Positions 29,397 through 39,014 of a DNA stretch of 64,000 nt are shown here, piece by piece. The stretch is from contig NSGV01000001.1 in the NCBI GenBank assembly GCA_002300355.1, forward strand, positions 4,154,001-4,218,000. The letters are read 5' to 3'. Below the pieces are notes generated by a model. It saw nothing but the letters and a program-made list of their open reading frames with translations, was not told where the DNA came from and did no database searches. The position numbers and the translations under genes are program-made. How positions within the stretch are numbered: the stretch's first letter is position 1; every line of letters begins with the position of its first letter. This DNA comes from Streptomyces sp. TLI_235 (GTDB lineage: Bacteria; Actinomycetota; Actinomycetes; Streptomycetales; Streptomycetaceae).

Positions 29397-29880
29397 TCAG
29401 GAGGTGCCGTGGGCGGGCGACTTCCGGGCCGCGGCGGGGATCGGCGAGTCCTCGCGCAGGGCCTGCCAGAGCTGCCGGTCCTGGGGCTCCGCGGGGACGA
29501 CCCGGTTGGGGTCGATGCGGTCGTAGGCGACCGGCAGCATCAGGGTGTCGGTGGCGTCGGTGTGCAGGCCGCGCATGCTCCGGGCGAAGGTGGCGAGACC
29601 GGTCAGCGAACCGAGGTCGGAGTCGGTGGTCAGGGGCCTTGGTGGAGGCGTCGGCGATCTCGTAGAGCCGGGCCGGGTCGTCGAGGTCGTTGCGCCGCTG
29701 GAGCTGGGTGACGACCGCGAGGACGAACTGCTGCTGCAGGCCGATCCGGCCGAGGTCGCTGCCGTCGCCCACGCCGTGCCGGGTGCGGACGAAGGTGAGG
29801 GCCTGGGTGCCGTCGAGGGTGTGCGTGCCCGGCTCCAGCCGCAGGCCGCTGTAGCCGTCCTGGATGGCCCGGCCGCCGCC
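29397..29880 (-). pseudogene. Broken LytR-CpsA-Psr (LCP) family gene
   Basis: Two reading frames together spell the C-terminal half of an LCP-domain phosphotransferase. The upstream one reads AIQDGYSGLRLEPGTHTLDG...FVRTRHGVGDGSDLGRIGLQQQF...ARLYEIADASTKA. The next, in another frame, continues LTTDSDLGSLTGLATFARSMRGL...TLMLPVAYDRIDPNRVVPAEPQDRQLW. They join at a C/G run near 29633-29638 if one base is restored. The N-terminal half (membrane anchor and first catalytic motifs) is absent: the homologous part begins abruptly near 29880 and nothing recognisable lies in 29880-30062. LCP enzymes attach polymers to peptidoglycan; this copy should be inactive. Confidence 0.8.
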
Positions 29881-30062
29881 CCGCCGTGCGGGGGCCGGGC
29901 CGAGATCGACATGATCTTCGTCCGCGAGGACCGGATCGCCGGACCGTACGGTGCGAGGCGATCGACGCACCTGCCGACTGCCATGGCCTGCAGGCCTGTT
30001 CCGACCACCGGATGCTGGTCGGTGCGGTGACCGTCCGCCCGTGACACGGCGGCCGGCGGCCG

Positions 30063-31559
30063 TCATCCCGCGTCGGGAGCAGTGCCCTGCCGGGCGGCGC
30101 GGTGCAGCAGCAGGGCGGCCGCCAGGCCGCCGGCGAGGACTGCTGCGGCGCCGACCAGCTGAGCGGTGCGGGAGGCCTCGGTGAAGGCGTCCAGGACGGC
30201 GGCCCGGTCGGCCTCGGTGCGGGCGGCGGCGAGGGCGGCGGGGACGGAGGCCGCGGCCGGCAGGACGGCGGTCAGCCGGGCGTTCATCACCGCGCCCAGC
30301 GCGGCGACGCCGAGGCTGCTGCCTACCTCGGCCATGGCGCCGTCGATGCCGGCGCCGGCGCCCGCCCGGTCCTGCGGGATCGCGCCCACCACCGCCTCCA
30401 CGATGGCCGGGTTGGCGATCGCGCAGCCGGTGCCCATCAGCACCAGTCCGCCGAGCAGCGGCCCGTAGCCGTCGGAGGCGAACGCGGCGACGGTGAAGCC
30501 GGCCGCGAGCACCGCCATGCCGAGGGCGATGGAGCGCGGCGTGCCGAGGCGGACGATCAGCCGGGCGGTGAGGCCGCTGAAGTTGAGGGCGACCACGGCG
30601 AGGGCGAACGGGGCCATCCGCAGCCCGGCCTCCAGCGGCGGGTAGCCGTGCACGAACTGCAGCTGCTGGGTGAGCAGGAAGAGCACCCCGGTGCTGCCGA
30701 AGGTGATCAGTACGACGCCGGTGACGGCGCCGACGAACCGCCGGTTCCGGAAGAAGGCCGGATCGAGCATCGGGTGGGCCGTCCGCCGCTCCCACAGGGT
30801 GAAGGCGGCGAGCAGCAGCAGGCCGGCCGGGGCCGACAGCAGCACGTGCGCCGAACGCCAGCCGTGCTCGGGCCCCGAGACCACGGCGTAGACCGCGGCG
30901 GTCATGCCGGCCGTGGAGAGCAGCACGCCGGGCAGGTCGGGCGGCCCGCCGCCGGGCGCCCGGGATTCGGGGACGAGCGCCCGGGCGGCCACCAGGCCGA
31001 GAAGGACCACCGGGACGTTGACCAGGAAGACCGCGCCCCAGGCGAAGTGGGCCAGCAGCAGGCCGCCGACCGGCGGGCCGGCCGCGAAGCCGAGCGCGCT
31101 GACGGCGCTCCAGGCGGCGATCGCCCTGGTGCGTTCCCCGGCGTCGAAGATCTGCAGCACCACGGCGAGCGTGGTGGTCGTCAGCAGGGCGCCGCCGATC
31201 CCCATGCCGGCCCGGGCGGCGATCAGCTGCCCGGTGGTGGTGGAGAGCCCGGCGGCGAGCGAGCCGAGGCCGAACAGGGCGAGCCCGGTGAGCAGCAGCC
31301 TCCGCCGGCCGTACCGGTCGGCGGCGCTGCCGGCGGCGAGCAGCAGCCCGGCCTGGACGAGCGAGTAGGCGTTGACGATCCACTGGATGTCGGCGGTGTC
31401 CGCGCCGAGCTCCCGGCCGAGGGTCGGGACGGCCACGTTCAGCACGGTGTTGTCGAGCACCACGACGAGCTGGGCGAGGCAGATCACCGCGAGGGCCGGC
31501 CACCGGCCGGGCAGCCGGTCCTCGCGGGCGGACTCCACCGGTGCGGTGGCGGCCGTCAC
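30063..31559 (-). CDS. MFS transporter (EmrB/QacA, 14-TM type), candidate siderophore exporter
   Basis: The 498-residue DHA2-type transporter opens WPALAVICLAQLVVVLDNTVLNVAVPTLGREL, the D-x-T/V-x-V-N motif of the family, followed by GSAADRYGRRRLLL (loop 2-3 motif A) and about 14 hydrophobic segments. It starts with GTG at 31559, overlapping the desD stop by GTGA, so it is translated with the desferrioxamine genes. Exporters of this class are plausible for desferrioxamine release (inference from coupling). The C-terminal hydrophilic tail is short. Confidence 0.85.
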   Translation of the reverse strand: MTAATAPVESAREDRLPGRWPALAVICLAQLVVVLDNTVLNVAVPTLGRELGADTADIQWIVNAYSLVQAGLLLAAGSAADRYGRRRLLLTGLALFGLGSLAAGLSTTTGQLIAARAGMGIGGALLTTTTLAVVLQIFDAGERTRAIAAWSAVSALGFAAGPPVGGLLLAHFAWGAVFLVNVPVVLLGLVAARALVPESRAPGGGPPDLPGVLLSTAGMTAAVYAVVSGPEHGWRSAHVLLSAPAGLLLLAAFTLWERRTAHPMLDPAFFRNRRFVGAVTGVVLITFGSTGVLFLLTQQLQFVHGYPPLEAGLRMAPFALAVVALNFSGLTARLIVRLGTPRSIALGMAVLAAGFTVAAFASDGYGPLLGGLVLMGTGCAIANPAIVEAVVGAIPQDRAGAGAGIDGAMAEVGSSLGVAALGAVMNARLTAVLPAAASVPAALAAARTEADRAAVLDAFTEASRTAQLVGAAAVLAGGLAAALLLHRAARQGTAPDAG

Positions 31560-33343
31560 CGGGGCACGGGGGCGAAGCGGGCGATCGGGTTGGCCAGGGT
31601 GCCGACCAGCTGGAGCGCCGCGGACGGGTCGGCCAGGTCGACCATCTGCCGGTTGTTCCGCAGCTGCAGCCGGTTCAGGCAGGACAGCGCGAACTCGGGG
31701 GCGAACAGGTCGTACTGCTCGAACCGCTCCGCGAGGTGCGGCACCGAGTCGCGGTAGTCGGCGACGCACGCGGCGACCGTCCGCCAGAAGCCGTCCTCGT
31801 CGAGGACGCCCTCCTCGGCGAGGATCGCGGCGAGGTAGCGGAAGAAGCAGTCGAAGACGTCCGTGAAGATCGACAGCAGCTTCACGTCGTCCGGCACCTC
31901 GGCCCGGACGCGCCGGACGGCGGGCGGCAGCACCGCGCTGCCGTCCATGACGACGATCTCCTCCGCGATGTCCTTGAACACCGCCCGCCGGACGGCGCCG
32001 CCGTCCAGGACCAGGATGGTGTTCTCGCCGTGCGGCATGAACGCCAGGTCGTAGGCGTAGAAGCTGTGCAGCAGCGGGGTCAGGTAGGCGTCCAGGTAGC
32101 GGCGCAGCCACACCTCGGGGGCGAGGCCGGACCGCGCGACCAGGGCGGCGGCCAGCGAGCGGCCGGTGCGGTCGGTGTGCAGCAGGGCGGCCATCGTCAT
32201 CAGCCGCTCGCCGGGGGCGAGCGTGGGGACGGGGCTCTCCCGCCAGAGCGCGGCGAGCATCTTGCGGTAGGGCGAGTACCGGTCGGTGGCCGCCTCGTAC
32301 TGGCGGTGCCGGTAGCCGATGGCGGCGTGCTCGCGGATGATCGTCAGGCCGGTGCCGCGCAGCACCTCGTCGTCCGCGATCAGCTCGGCCAGCCAGTCGT
32401 TGATCGCCGGGGTGGCCTCCATGTAGGCCGCCGAGAGGCCGCGCATGAAGCCCATGTTGAGCACCGAGATGGCCGTCTTGACGTAGTGCCGGGACGGGTC
32501 GGTGGTGTTGAAGAAGGTGCGGATGGACTGCTGCGCGAGGTACTCGTCGTCGCCCTCGCCGAGGCAGACCAGCCGCTGCCGGGCGACCTCGCCGGCGAAG
32601 GTGACCGACAGCTTGTTCCACCACTGCCAGGGGTGCACCGGCAGCAGGTGGTAGTCCGCGAGGGCGAGGCCGCGGCCGGCCATCGCGGCGGCGAACCGGG
32701 CCAGGGTGGCCGGGGCGAGTTCCTGGCGGATCAGCGTGTCGTAGTCGGTGTCCGCGCAGGAGGTGAAGACCGAGTGGTCGCGGTGCGCGGCCAGCCAGAC
32801 CAGCCGCACCGGGGAGGCGGCCTCCGGGGCGTACCGGTGGAACTCGTGGACCCCGAAGCCGATCCGGCCGTTGTTGGCGACGAAGCCGGGGTGGCCCTCG
32901 GTCATGCCGGTCTCGACGGTCTGGAAGTCCGCCTCGGCGAGCTCCTCGGCGCCGAGGGCGGGCCGGCCGAGCTTGTACGCGGTGCCGGCCAGGGTGGAGG
33001 AGATCTCCTCCAGGTAGACCGGCAGCACCTCGTCGGTCAGGCCGAGGGCGGTGCGCAGCTCGATGCAGAAGTCCAGTGCGTCGACCGGGAGTTCCTCGTC
33101 CCCCCGGTGCCGGGTGACCGACTCGGCGGGGATCTGCCAGTGGTCGAGGGCGCGCAGCCGGGCGGCGAACCGGTACTCCACCGAGCCGTCGTCGCTGCGG
33201 ACGGCGTACCGGCCGTCGGGCAGCGGCTCGGGGGTGAGCAGCCGCTCGTGGGCGAACTCGGCGAGGGCCTTGCGGACGAGCTGCCGGTTGGCCTGCGCCC
33301 AGGCGTCCGGCGTCAGGTGGGCGACGGCGTCGGCGGGCATCAT
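31556..33343 (-). CDS. desD: Desferrioxamine synthetase DesD (IucA/IucC, NIS synthetase)
   Basis: The 595-residue NRPS-independent siderophore synthetase has HPGFVANNGRIGFGVHEFHRYAPE (ATP-binding N-terminal IucA/IucC block), DYHLLPVHPWQWWNKL, RTFFNTTDPSRHYVKTAISVLNMGFMRGLSAAYM and YDLAFMPHGENTILVLDGG (C-terminal FhuF-like block). DesD condenses and cyclises N-hydroxy-N-succinyl/acetyl-cadaverine units into ferrioxamines E and B. Two adjacent ATGs exist (33343 and 33340); the first overlaps desC by four bases. Position last in desABCD agrees with Streptomyces loci. Confidence 0.95.
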   Translation of the reverse strand: MMPADAVAHLTPDAWAQANRQLVRKALAEFAHERLLTPEPLPDGRYAVRSDDGSVEYRFAARLRALDHWQIPAESVTRHRGDEELPVDALDFCIELRTALGLTDEVLPVYLEEISSTLAGTAYKLGRPALGAEELAEADFQTVETGMTEGHPGFVANNGRIGFGVHEFHRYAPEAASPVRLVWLAAHRDHSVFTSCADTDYDTLIRQELAPATLARFAAAMAGRGLALADYHLLPVHPWQWWNKLSVTFAGEVARQRLVCLGEGDDEYLAQQSIRTFFNTTDPSRHYVKTAISVLNMGFMRGLSAAYMEATPAINDWLAELIADDEVLRGTGLTIIREHAAIGYRHRQYEAATDRYSPYRKMLAALWRESPVPTLAPGERLMTMAALLHTDRTGRSLAAALVARSGLAPEVWLRRYLDAYLTPLLHSFYAYDLAFMPHGENTILVLDGGAVRRAVFKDIAEEIVVMDGSAVLPPAVRRVRAEVPDDVKLLSIFTDVFDCFFRYLAAILAEEGVLDEDGFWRTVAACVADYRDSVPHLAERFEQYDLFAPEFALSCLNRLQLRNNRQMVDLADPSAALQLVGTLANPIARFAPVPR

Positions 33344-33903
33344 GCGGCGGCTCCTGCGAGGGCGTTCTCGAACCCGGCGCGGGTGCAGACGCTGAGCAGC
33401 GCCTCCTTCTCCGGCTTGGTGATCGGGCCGACCACCTCGAAGCCGACCGCGGCGTTCAGGGCGTGGACGGCGGTGTTGCGGACGTCGGGCTCGACGACGA
33501 CACGGCGGGCGGCCGGGTCGTCGAGGACGAAGGCCATCACGGTGGTGATGACGGCCCGGGTGAAGCCGTGCACCGGGGTGTCCGCGGGCGCGCACAGGAA
33601 GTGCATGCCGACGTCACCCGGCTCGGCGTCGTACAGGCCGACGAGCTCCAGCCGCGCCGGGTCGTAGCGCTCGACCAGGAAGGCCGGGCTGCCGTCGACC
33701 AGGCCGATGTACGCGTCGTGGTACGGGTGTTCGGTGATCCGCCGGTACTCCTCGCGGACGGTGTCCACGGTGGCGTCCTGCATCATCCAGAACGAGGCCT
33801 TGGGGTGGGTGACCCAGGCGTGCAGCAGGGCGGCGTCGGCGTCCGGGTCGAGCGGGCGGACGGTGAACTCGCCGAGGGCGTCGGTGCGGGTGAAGAGCGT
33901 CAT
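33340..33903 (-). CDS. desC: DesC acyltransferase (GNAT, IucB/RhbD-like)
   Basis: The 187-residue siderophore acyltransferase transfers succinyl or acetyl from CoA onto N-hydroxycadaverine. It has [41 protein letters not shown], typical of the IucB/DesC N terminus, then [45 protein letters not shown] (GNAT core), and ends [17 protein letters not shown]. It overlaps desB and desD by four bases each. A second DesC-like GNAT is at 44078-44674. Confidence 0.94.
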   Translation of the reverse strand: MTLFTRTDALGEFTVRPLDPDADAALLHAWVTHPKASFWMMQDATVDTVREEYRRITEHPYHDAYIGLVDGSPAFLVERYDPARLELVGLYDAEPGDVGMHFLCAPADTPVHGFTRAVITTVMAFVLDDPAARRVVVEPDVRNTAVHALNAAVGFEVVGPITKPEKEALLSVCTRAGFENALAGAAA

Positions 33904-35192
33904 GCGAGGGCGCCCTCCGGCGCGCCGAACTCCTGGAAGGCGATGGACTTCTCGATCGGGTAGACCTCGCGGCCGGCCAGCTCGCGGACGATCCACGAGT
34001 TGCGGTACGGGCCCATGCCGAGGTCGGGGGAGGTGATGCTGTGGGTGTGGGTGCCGCCGTTCTGCAGGAAGACCCCGCGCCCGGTGGTGTCGATGCTGTA
34101 GTTGCGGGCGACGTCGAAGCGGCCGCGGCCGTCCCAGCGGATCCGGTCCCGGATCGGCTCCAGGAAGGCCGGCGGGGTGTACTTGTAGCCGGTCGCCAGC
34201 ACCAGGCCCTCGGTGGTGAGGCTGAAGTCCCGCTGCTGCTCGCCGTGGTGCAGGCCCAGCGTGTAGGTGCCCAGCGTCTCGTCGTACGAGGCGCTGCGCA
34301 GCGCGGAGTTGGTGAGCAGCCTGGTCGGGACGGGCCCCTTGACGCTCTTCTGGTACAGCAGGTCGTAGATGCCGTTGATGAGGTCCGCGTCGATGCCCTT
34401 GAACAGGCCCTTCTGCTCGGACTCCAGCCGGTAGCGGGTCTCCTCCGGGAGGCCGTGGAAGTAGTCCACGTACTCGGGGGAGGTCATCTCCAGGGTGAGT
34501 TTGGTGTACTCCAGCGGGAAGAACCGCGGCGAGCGGGTCACCCAGTCGAGGTGGTAGCCGTGCACGTCGGTCTCGGCGAGCAGGTCGTAGTAGATCTCGG
34601 CGGCGCTCTGGCCGCTGCCGACGACGGTGATGCTGCGCTTCCTCTGGAGGGCCTGCTTGGCGTCCAGGTAGCCGGAGTTGTGCACCAGGTCGCCGCCGAT
34701 GCCCCGGCAGGTCTCCGGGATGTACGGCGGGGTGCCGGTGCCGAGCACCAGGTGCCGGGCGCGGTGCCGGACCTCGCCCCCGGCGGTGGCGGAGACCACC
34801 GTGTACACGCCGTCGGCCTCGTCGTACTCGACCCGGCTCACGGTGTGCCCGAACCGGACGCTGCGCAGCTTGGCGGCGGCCCAGCGGCAGTACTCGTTGT
34901 ACTCGCTGCGCACCGGGTAGAACATCTCCCGGATGTAGAACGGGTACAGCCGGCCGGACTCCTTCAGGTAGTTGAGGAAGGAGTAGGGCGAGGTCGGGTC
35001 GGCGAGCGTCACCAGGTCGGCCATGAACGGCGTCTGCAGCGTGGCGAAGTCGAGCAGCATCCCGGGGTGCCAGTCGAAGTCGGACTTGCTCTCCAGGAAC
35101 ACGCCGTCGAGGCCGTCGATCGGCTCGGTGAGGCAGGCGAGGCCCAGGTTGTAGGGGCCCAGCCCGATCGCGACGAAGTCGTGGGTGGACAT
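33900..35192 (-). CDS. desB: Cadaverine N-monooxygenase DesB
   Basis: The 430-residue flavin N-hydroxylating monooxygenase is of the lysine/ornithine N-oxygenase family and acts here on cadaverine. It shows the FAD-binding [31 protein letters not shown], the NADPH-binding [16 protein letters not shown], and the C-terminal [12 protein letters not shown] (D-x3-L-A-T-G-Y motif). It is 32 bp downstream of desA on the same strand and overlaps desC. Length normal, all motifs intact. Confidence 0.95.
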   Translation of the reverse strand: MSTHDFVAIGLGPYNLGLACLTEPIDGLDGVFLESKSDFDWHPGMLLDFATLQTPFMADLVTLADPTSPYSFLNYLKESGRLYPFYIREMFYPVRSEYNEYCRWAAAKLRSVRFGHTVSRVEYDEADGVYTVVSATAGGEVRHRARHLVLGTGTPPYIPETCRGIGGDLVHNSGYLDAKQALQRKRSITVVGSGQSAAEIYYDLLAETDVHGYHLDWVTRSPRFFPLEYTKLTLEMTSPEYVDYFHGLPEETRYRLESEQKGLFKGIDADLINGIYDLLYQKSVKGPVPTRLLTNSALRSASYDETLGTYTLGLHHGEQQRDFSLTTEGLVLATGYKYTPPAFLEPIRDRIRWDGRGRFDVARNYSIDTTGRGVFLQNGGTHTHSITSPDLGMGPYRNSWIVRELAGREVYPIEKSIAFQEFGAPEGALA

Positions 35193-35224
35193 GCTTCTCC
35201 CGTGGTGCGGAGGGGCGGGCAGGA

Positions 35225-36787
35225 TCAGACCGCGGCGGGGCAGAGTTCGGCGGCGGCGGCCGTCCGGTCGTTGACGTACCGGCCGGCGTGCTCCGCGAGG
35301 AGGTCGAGGACGTGCGCGATGTCGTCCAGCGTGGTCTCCGGGTTGAGCAGGGTGAACTTGAGGTAGTGGGCGCCGTCGACCCTGGTGCCGGCGACGACGG
35401 CCTCGCCGGAGGCGGCGAGTGCCTCGCGGGCGTACAGGTTGGCCTCGTCGGCGAGTTCGCGGGGCGGGCCGGCGGGCGGCAGCCAGCGGAAGACGACGGT
35501 GGACAGCTGCGACTTGGTGACGACCTCGAAGCGCGGGTCCTCGGTGAGCATCTCCCAGGCCGCGGCGGCCCGGTCGACGACCTCGTCGAAGAGCAGGCCG
35601 ATCGCGTCGGCGCCCATGATGCGCAGGGTCAGCCAGAGCTTGAGGGCGTCGAAGCGGCGGGTGGTCTGGATGCTCTTGTCGACCTGGTTGGGGATCCGCC
35701 GCTCGGCCATCCGGGCCGGGTTGAGGTAGTCCGCGTAGTAGGTGGCGTGCCGCAGCACGGTGCTGTCGCGGACCAGCACGGCCGAGGAACTCACCGGCTG
35801 GAAGAAGGACTTGTGGTAGTCGACGGTGACGGAGTCGGCCCGCTCGATGCCGTCCAGCAGGTGCCGGCGGGTGGGGGAGGCGAGCAGGCCGCAGCCGTAG
35901 GCGGCGTCCACGTGCATCCAGGTGCCCGCGGCGGCGCAGAGGCCGGCGATCTCGGGCAGCGGGTCGATGGAGCCGAAGTCGGTGGTGCCGGCGGTGGCGA
36001 CGACGGCCATCACGGTCAGGCCCTCGGCCGTGCAGCGGGCGAGTTCCCGGGCGAGCGCCTCGGGCTTCATCCGGCGGCCGCGGTCGGTCTCCACGGAGAT
36101 CACGGCGTCCATGCCGAGGCCGAGCAGCTTGGCGGACTTCTTGACGCTGAAGTGGCTGGCCTCGGAGGCGATGATCCGCAGCTTCGGCAGCAGCTCGTGC
36201 TTGGCCGGCGGGGTGTGGGCGGCGGCCGCGAGGGCGGCGCAGGCCTCCTCGCGGGCGAGCAGCAGGGCCTGGAAGTTGGACTGGGTGCCGCCGCTGGTGA
36301 AGACACCGTCGGCGTCCGGGCCGAGGCCGATCCGCTCGGTCGTCCAGTCGATCAGGCGGCGCTCGATGAGGGTGCCGCCGGCGCTCTGGTCCCAGGTGTC
36401 CAGCGAGGAGTTGACGGCGGTGAGGACGGCCTCGCCGAGCAGGGCGGGGATCACCACCGGGCAGTTGAGGTGGGCGAGGTACCGCGGGTGGTGGAAGTAC
36501 ACGGCGTCGCGGAGGTAGACGTCCTCCAGCTCGGCGAGCGCCTCGGCCGGGTCGCCGAGCGGGCGCTCGAGGTCGATGCCGGATATCTCCGGGGCCAGCC
36601 GGTCCGGGGTCGTCCCGGTGAACGGGCGGGTGGTGGCGGCGATCTTCGCGGCGACGGTGTCGACACCGGCCCGCAGCGACTCGCGGTAGGCCTCCAGCGT
36701 GCGCTCGTTGAACAGGTGTGATCTGGCGTCATCCAGGGTGGCGGTACTGCCTGCCGACGGCTCGACGGTGTGGCCCCGGAAACTCAT
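35225..36787 (-). CDS. desA: Lysine decarboxylase DesA (PLP-dependent, group II)
   Basis: The 520-residue fold-type I PLP decarboxylase makes cadaverine from lysine, the first step to desferrioxamine. It has [20 protein letters not shown] (phosphate-binding region), [12 protein letters not shown] (Asp that binds the pyridine nitrogen) and [18 protein letters not shown] with the HK lysine. The ATG at 36787 is 38 bp from an iron box (36825-36843), so the desABCD operon should be repressed by an iron-loaded DmdR/IdeR regulator. Sequence and order match the Streptomyces des cluster. Confidence 0.95.
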   Translation of the reverse strand: MSFRGHTVEPSAGSTATLDDARSHLFNERTLEAYRESLRAGVDTVAAKIAATTRPFTGTTPDRLAPEISGIDLERPLGDPAEALAELEDVYLRDAVYFHHPRYLAHLNCPVVIPALLGEAVLTAVNSSLDTWDQSAGGTLIERRLIDWTTERIGLGPDADGVFTSGGTQSNFQALLLAREEACAALAAAAHTPPAKHELLPKLRIIASEASHFSVKKSAKLLGLGMDAVISVETDRGRRMKPEALARELARCTAEGLTVMAVVATAGTTDFGSIDPLPEIAGLCAAAGTWMHVDAAYGCGLLASPTRRHLLDGIERADSVTVDYHKSFFQPVSSSAVLVRDSTVLRHATYYADYLNPARMAERRIPNQVDKSIQTTRRFDALKLWLTLRIMGADAIGLLFDEVVDRAAAAWEMLTEDPRFEVVTKSQLSTVVFRWLPPAGPPRELADEANLYAREALAASGEAVVAGTRVDGAHYLKFTLLNPETTLDDIAHVLDLLAEHAGRYVNDRTAAAAELCPAAV

Positions 36788-36824
36788 GGTCAGTCCTCAA
36801 CGGTTGCGGACGGGGTGGCGTGAC

Positions 36825-36843
36825 TTAGGTTAGCCTATCCTAA
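36825..36843. promoter_or_regulatory. Iron box (DmdR1/IdeR operator) upstream of desA
   Basis: TTAGGTTAGCCTATCCTAA is a 19-bp near-palindrome matching the actinobacterial iron-box consensus TTAGGTTAGGCTNACCTAA at nearly every position. It lies 38 bp upstream of the desA ATG, where it would overlap the promoter. Confidence 0.9.
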
Positions 36844-36857
36844 GTTCTACTCATGCG

Positions 36858-36895
36858 CGACGGCCCGCCCCCGGGTCTCGGGGAACGGGCCGTCG
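36858..36895. terminator. Hairpin between desF and the desA promoter
   Basis: CGACGGCCCG (36858-36867) pairs perfectly with CGGGCCGTCG (36886-36895); CCCC/GGGG inside can extend the stem. It lies 39 bp past the desF stop and before the desA iron box, so it separates desEF transcripts from the desABCD promoter. Confidence 0.6.
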
Positions 36896-36933
36896 GTGCT
36901 GTTCTATTGACGGTGCGTCGGGCTGTGCCGGGG

Positions 36934-37809
36934 TCAGTCCTCTTCGGGTACCGCGCCGGACGCCGCCTCCAGGCGTAGCTGCTCCTCGGAGGCACCGCGC
37001 CGCCAGTAACCGGCGAAGGTCACCGAGGCCTTGTCCATGCCGCGCTCGCCGACCAGGTGCCGGCGCAGTGCCCGGATGCTCCCGGACTCGCCGGCGATCC
37101 AGGCGTACGGGGTGCCCCCCGGCAGGTCGGCCGCCCGGACGGCGTCCAGCAGCGGGGTCGCCCCGCTCTCCCGGACCAGCCAGGTGATCTCCACCTCGGG
37201 CCCGGCCGTCAGGTCCTGGATGTCCGCGGCGTGCGGGACCTCGATCCACACCCGGGTCCGGGTGGTCGGCGGCAGCCAGTCCAGGATCCCGCCGGCGGCG
37301 GGCAGCGCCGTCTCGTCCGCGGCGACCAGAACCCAGTCGGTGCCGGTCGGCGGCCGGAAGCAGACACTGCGGTTGTCCTCGACCGCCGGGCCGAGCAGGA
37401 CCACCCGGTCGCCCGGCGCGGCCTTCGCCGCCCACGAGGCCGCCGGGCCCGCGGCACCGGGCGAGTCGGGTCCGTGCAGCCCGTGCAGCACGAAGTCGAC
37501 GTCCAGTTCGTCCGGGCTGCGGCGCTGCTCGCGGATCGTGTACGAGCGCATCACCGCCCGGACGTCCTCGTCCAGCGCCCGCCAGGCGCCGAACCAGTCC
37601 TCGCCCGCCTCGATCGGCAGCACCGGGGCGCCCTGCCCGGGGTGCGGCAGGAAGAGCGAGAAGCTCTGGTCCCGGCCGCCCGAGGCGAAGCCCGTCAACC
37701 GCCCGCCGCCGAAGGTGACCCGCAGCATCGTGGGCCCCAGCCGGAGGGTGCGGACCACCTCGGCCTCGAAGAACCCGTACTGCGCCGCTGTCCCGGAAGC
37801 GCTGGCCAT
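36934..37809 (-). CDS. desF: Siderophore-interacting protein (flavin ferric-siderophore reductase), DesF-like
   Basis: The 291-residue cytoplasmic FAD reductase is of the SIP/ViuB family. It has MRSYTIREQRRSPDELDVDFVLHG (RxYTxR FAD-binding motif), AAPGDRVVLLGP, VLVAADETALPAAGGILDWLPP (NAD(P)H-binding) and the C-terminal SVTFAGYWRRGASEEQ tail. It frees iron from imported ferrioxamine by reduction. It follows desE by 7 bp, as in the desEF arrangement known in Streptomyces, and ends in a hairpin. Confidence 0.92.
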   Translation of the reverse strand: MASASGTAAQYGFFEAEVVRTLRLGPTMLRVTFGGGRLTGFASGGRDQSFSLFLPHPGQGAPVLPIEAGEDWFGAWRALDEDVRAVMRSYTIREQRRSPDELDVDFVLHGLHGPDSPGAAGPAASWAAKAAPGDRVVLLGPAVEDNRSVCFRPPTGTDWVLVAADETALPAAGGILDWLPPTTRTRVWIEVPHAADIQDLTAGPEVEITWLVRESGATPLLDAVRAADLPGGTPYAWIAGESGSIRALRRHLVGERGMDKASVTFAGYWRRGASEEQLRLEAASGAVPEED

Positions 37810-37816
37810 GGCGGCG

Positions 37817-38869
37817 TCAGCTCACCTTCTTGGCGTTGCGGATGGCCTTGGCGAGGTTCTCCAGCAGCGGCGCGGCACCCGCGTACGAGAAGCGCGGCAC
37901 GGCGTCCCAGCCGACGACCTGACCGGCCTTGACGGCGGGCAGCCGGCCCCAGGCCGGCTTGGCGCCCAGGTCCTTGGGCTGCAGCGCGGTCGAGCGGTTG
38001 TCCAGCAGGAGCAGGTCGGCGGGGAACTTGCCCGCGTTCTCCCAGCTGAGCGCCTCGAAGTAGTCGCCGGCCTCCAGCTTGGTCGGCACCACGATGTCGA
38101 CGCCGAGCTCGGCGAAGTACATCAGGTCGGTGGAGACCTTCGGGTTGGACACGTAGAACACGTCGGCGCTGCCCGAACAGGCCATCACCTTGATACCGCC
38201 GCTTGCCTTGGCGGCCTGCCGCAGCTCCTCGGCGGCCTTCTCGAAGCGGGCCTTGGCGTCGGCGACCTTCTGCGCCTTCAGGTCCGCGCCGAGCGACTCG
38301 GCGAGCGCGGCGTACCGCTCGATCGGCTTGGTCATCGGGACGCGGGCGGTGGTGATCGCGACGCTCGGGGCGAGCTGCAGGATCTTGTCCTTGCTCTCGT
38401 CCGGCACGTACCAGAGCGAGTCCGGGTCGTACATGTGCGTCACCAACAGCTCGGGGCGCAGGGCCGCGTACTTCTCGACGCTGAACTCGCCCCAGACGTT
38501 GCCGAGGATCTCGACCTTGTCGACCTTCAGGTCGCCGGCCGTCGGGTCCGCCTTGCCGTCGGCGGTCTTGGTCTCGCCGAAGACGCCGACGATCTGCTGG
38601 TCGAGGCCGAAGTCCACCAGGGCGGCCGCGGTGCCGGTGTACGCCACGACCCGCGCCGGCGCGGACCTGGCGGTGACCTCCTTCTTGCGGTCGTCGGTGA
38701 ACGACCACGGGCCGGCGCCGGTGGGCTTCGCGGAGGAGCCCGACGCGCCGTCGGATCCCGAACCGCCGCCGCTGCCGCAGGCGGCGAGCACGGCACCGAG
38801 CGCGGTGGCGCCACCGGCGGCCAGCAGGCCGCGACGGGAGAGGGAGACGGCAGTTCTGGAACGCGGCAT
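37817..38869 (-). CDS. desE: Ferric-siderophore ABC substrate-binding lipoprotein, DesE-like
   Basis: The 350-residue FecB/FhuD-type binding protein has a twin-arginine-like signal SRRGLLAAG and a lipobox LAAC (Cys31), so it is exported and lipid-anchored. The mature part shows the two-lobe class III pattern (VVAYTGTAAALVDFGLDQQIVGVFGETK ... LGNVWGEFSVEKYAALRPELLVTHM ... DLLLLDNRS). It should capture ferrioxamine outside the membrane. An iron box lies 69 bp upstream, shared with the divergent permease operon. Confidence 0.92.
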   Translation of the reverse strand: MPRSRTAVSLSRRGLLAAGGATALGAVLAACGSGGGSGSDGASGSSAKPTGAGPWSFTDDRKKEVTARSAPARVVAYTGTAAALVDFGLDQQIVGVFGETKTADGKADPTAGDLKVDKVEILGNVWGEFSVEKYAALRPELLVTHMYDPDSLWYVPDESKDKILQLAPSVAITTARVPMTKPIERYAALAESLGADLKAQKVADAKARFEKAAEELRQAAKASGGIKVMACSGSADVFYVSNPKVSTDLMYFAELGVDIVVPTKLEAGDYFEALSWENAGKFPADLLLLDNRSTALQPKDLGAKPAWGRLPAVKAGQVVGWDAVPRFSYAGAAPLLENLAKAIRNAKKVS

Positions 38870-38937
38870 GACGGTGTCTCTCTCGGTTCGAAGGTGTGCG
38901 CCGCAGGCAGGGACTGGCAGCGGGCCCGCGGCGGGAA

Positions 38938-38956
38938 TTAGGTTAACCTAACCTAA
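38938..38956. promoter_or_regulatory. Bidirectional iron box between desE and the FecCD operon
   Basis: TTAGGTTAACCTAACCTAA matches the DmdR/IdeR iron-box consensus almost perfectly. Placed between the divergent starts (38869 minus and 39015 plus), one operator can repress both the binding protein/reductase unit and the permease-ATPase unit when iron is sufficient. Confidence 0.93.
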
Positions 38957-39014
38957 GTCTTTGTCCAGAGGGGGTCCCGGAATCCGGTCTCCCGCCAGCG
39001 CCGGAGCACCACCC

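Noticed and set aside
38961-39014. TTG start of the first FecCD permease
   Set aside because: It would leave only four bases to the iron box/promoter; GTG 39015 with GGAG upstream is better.
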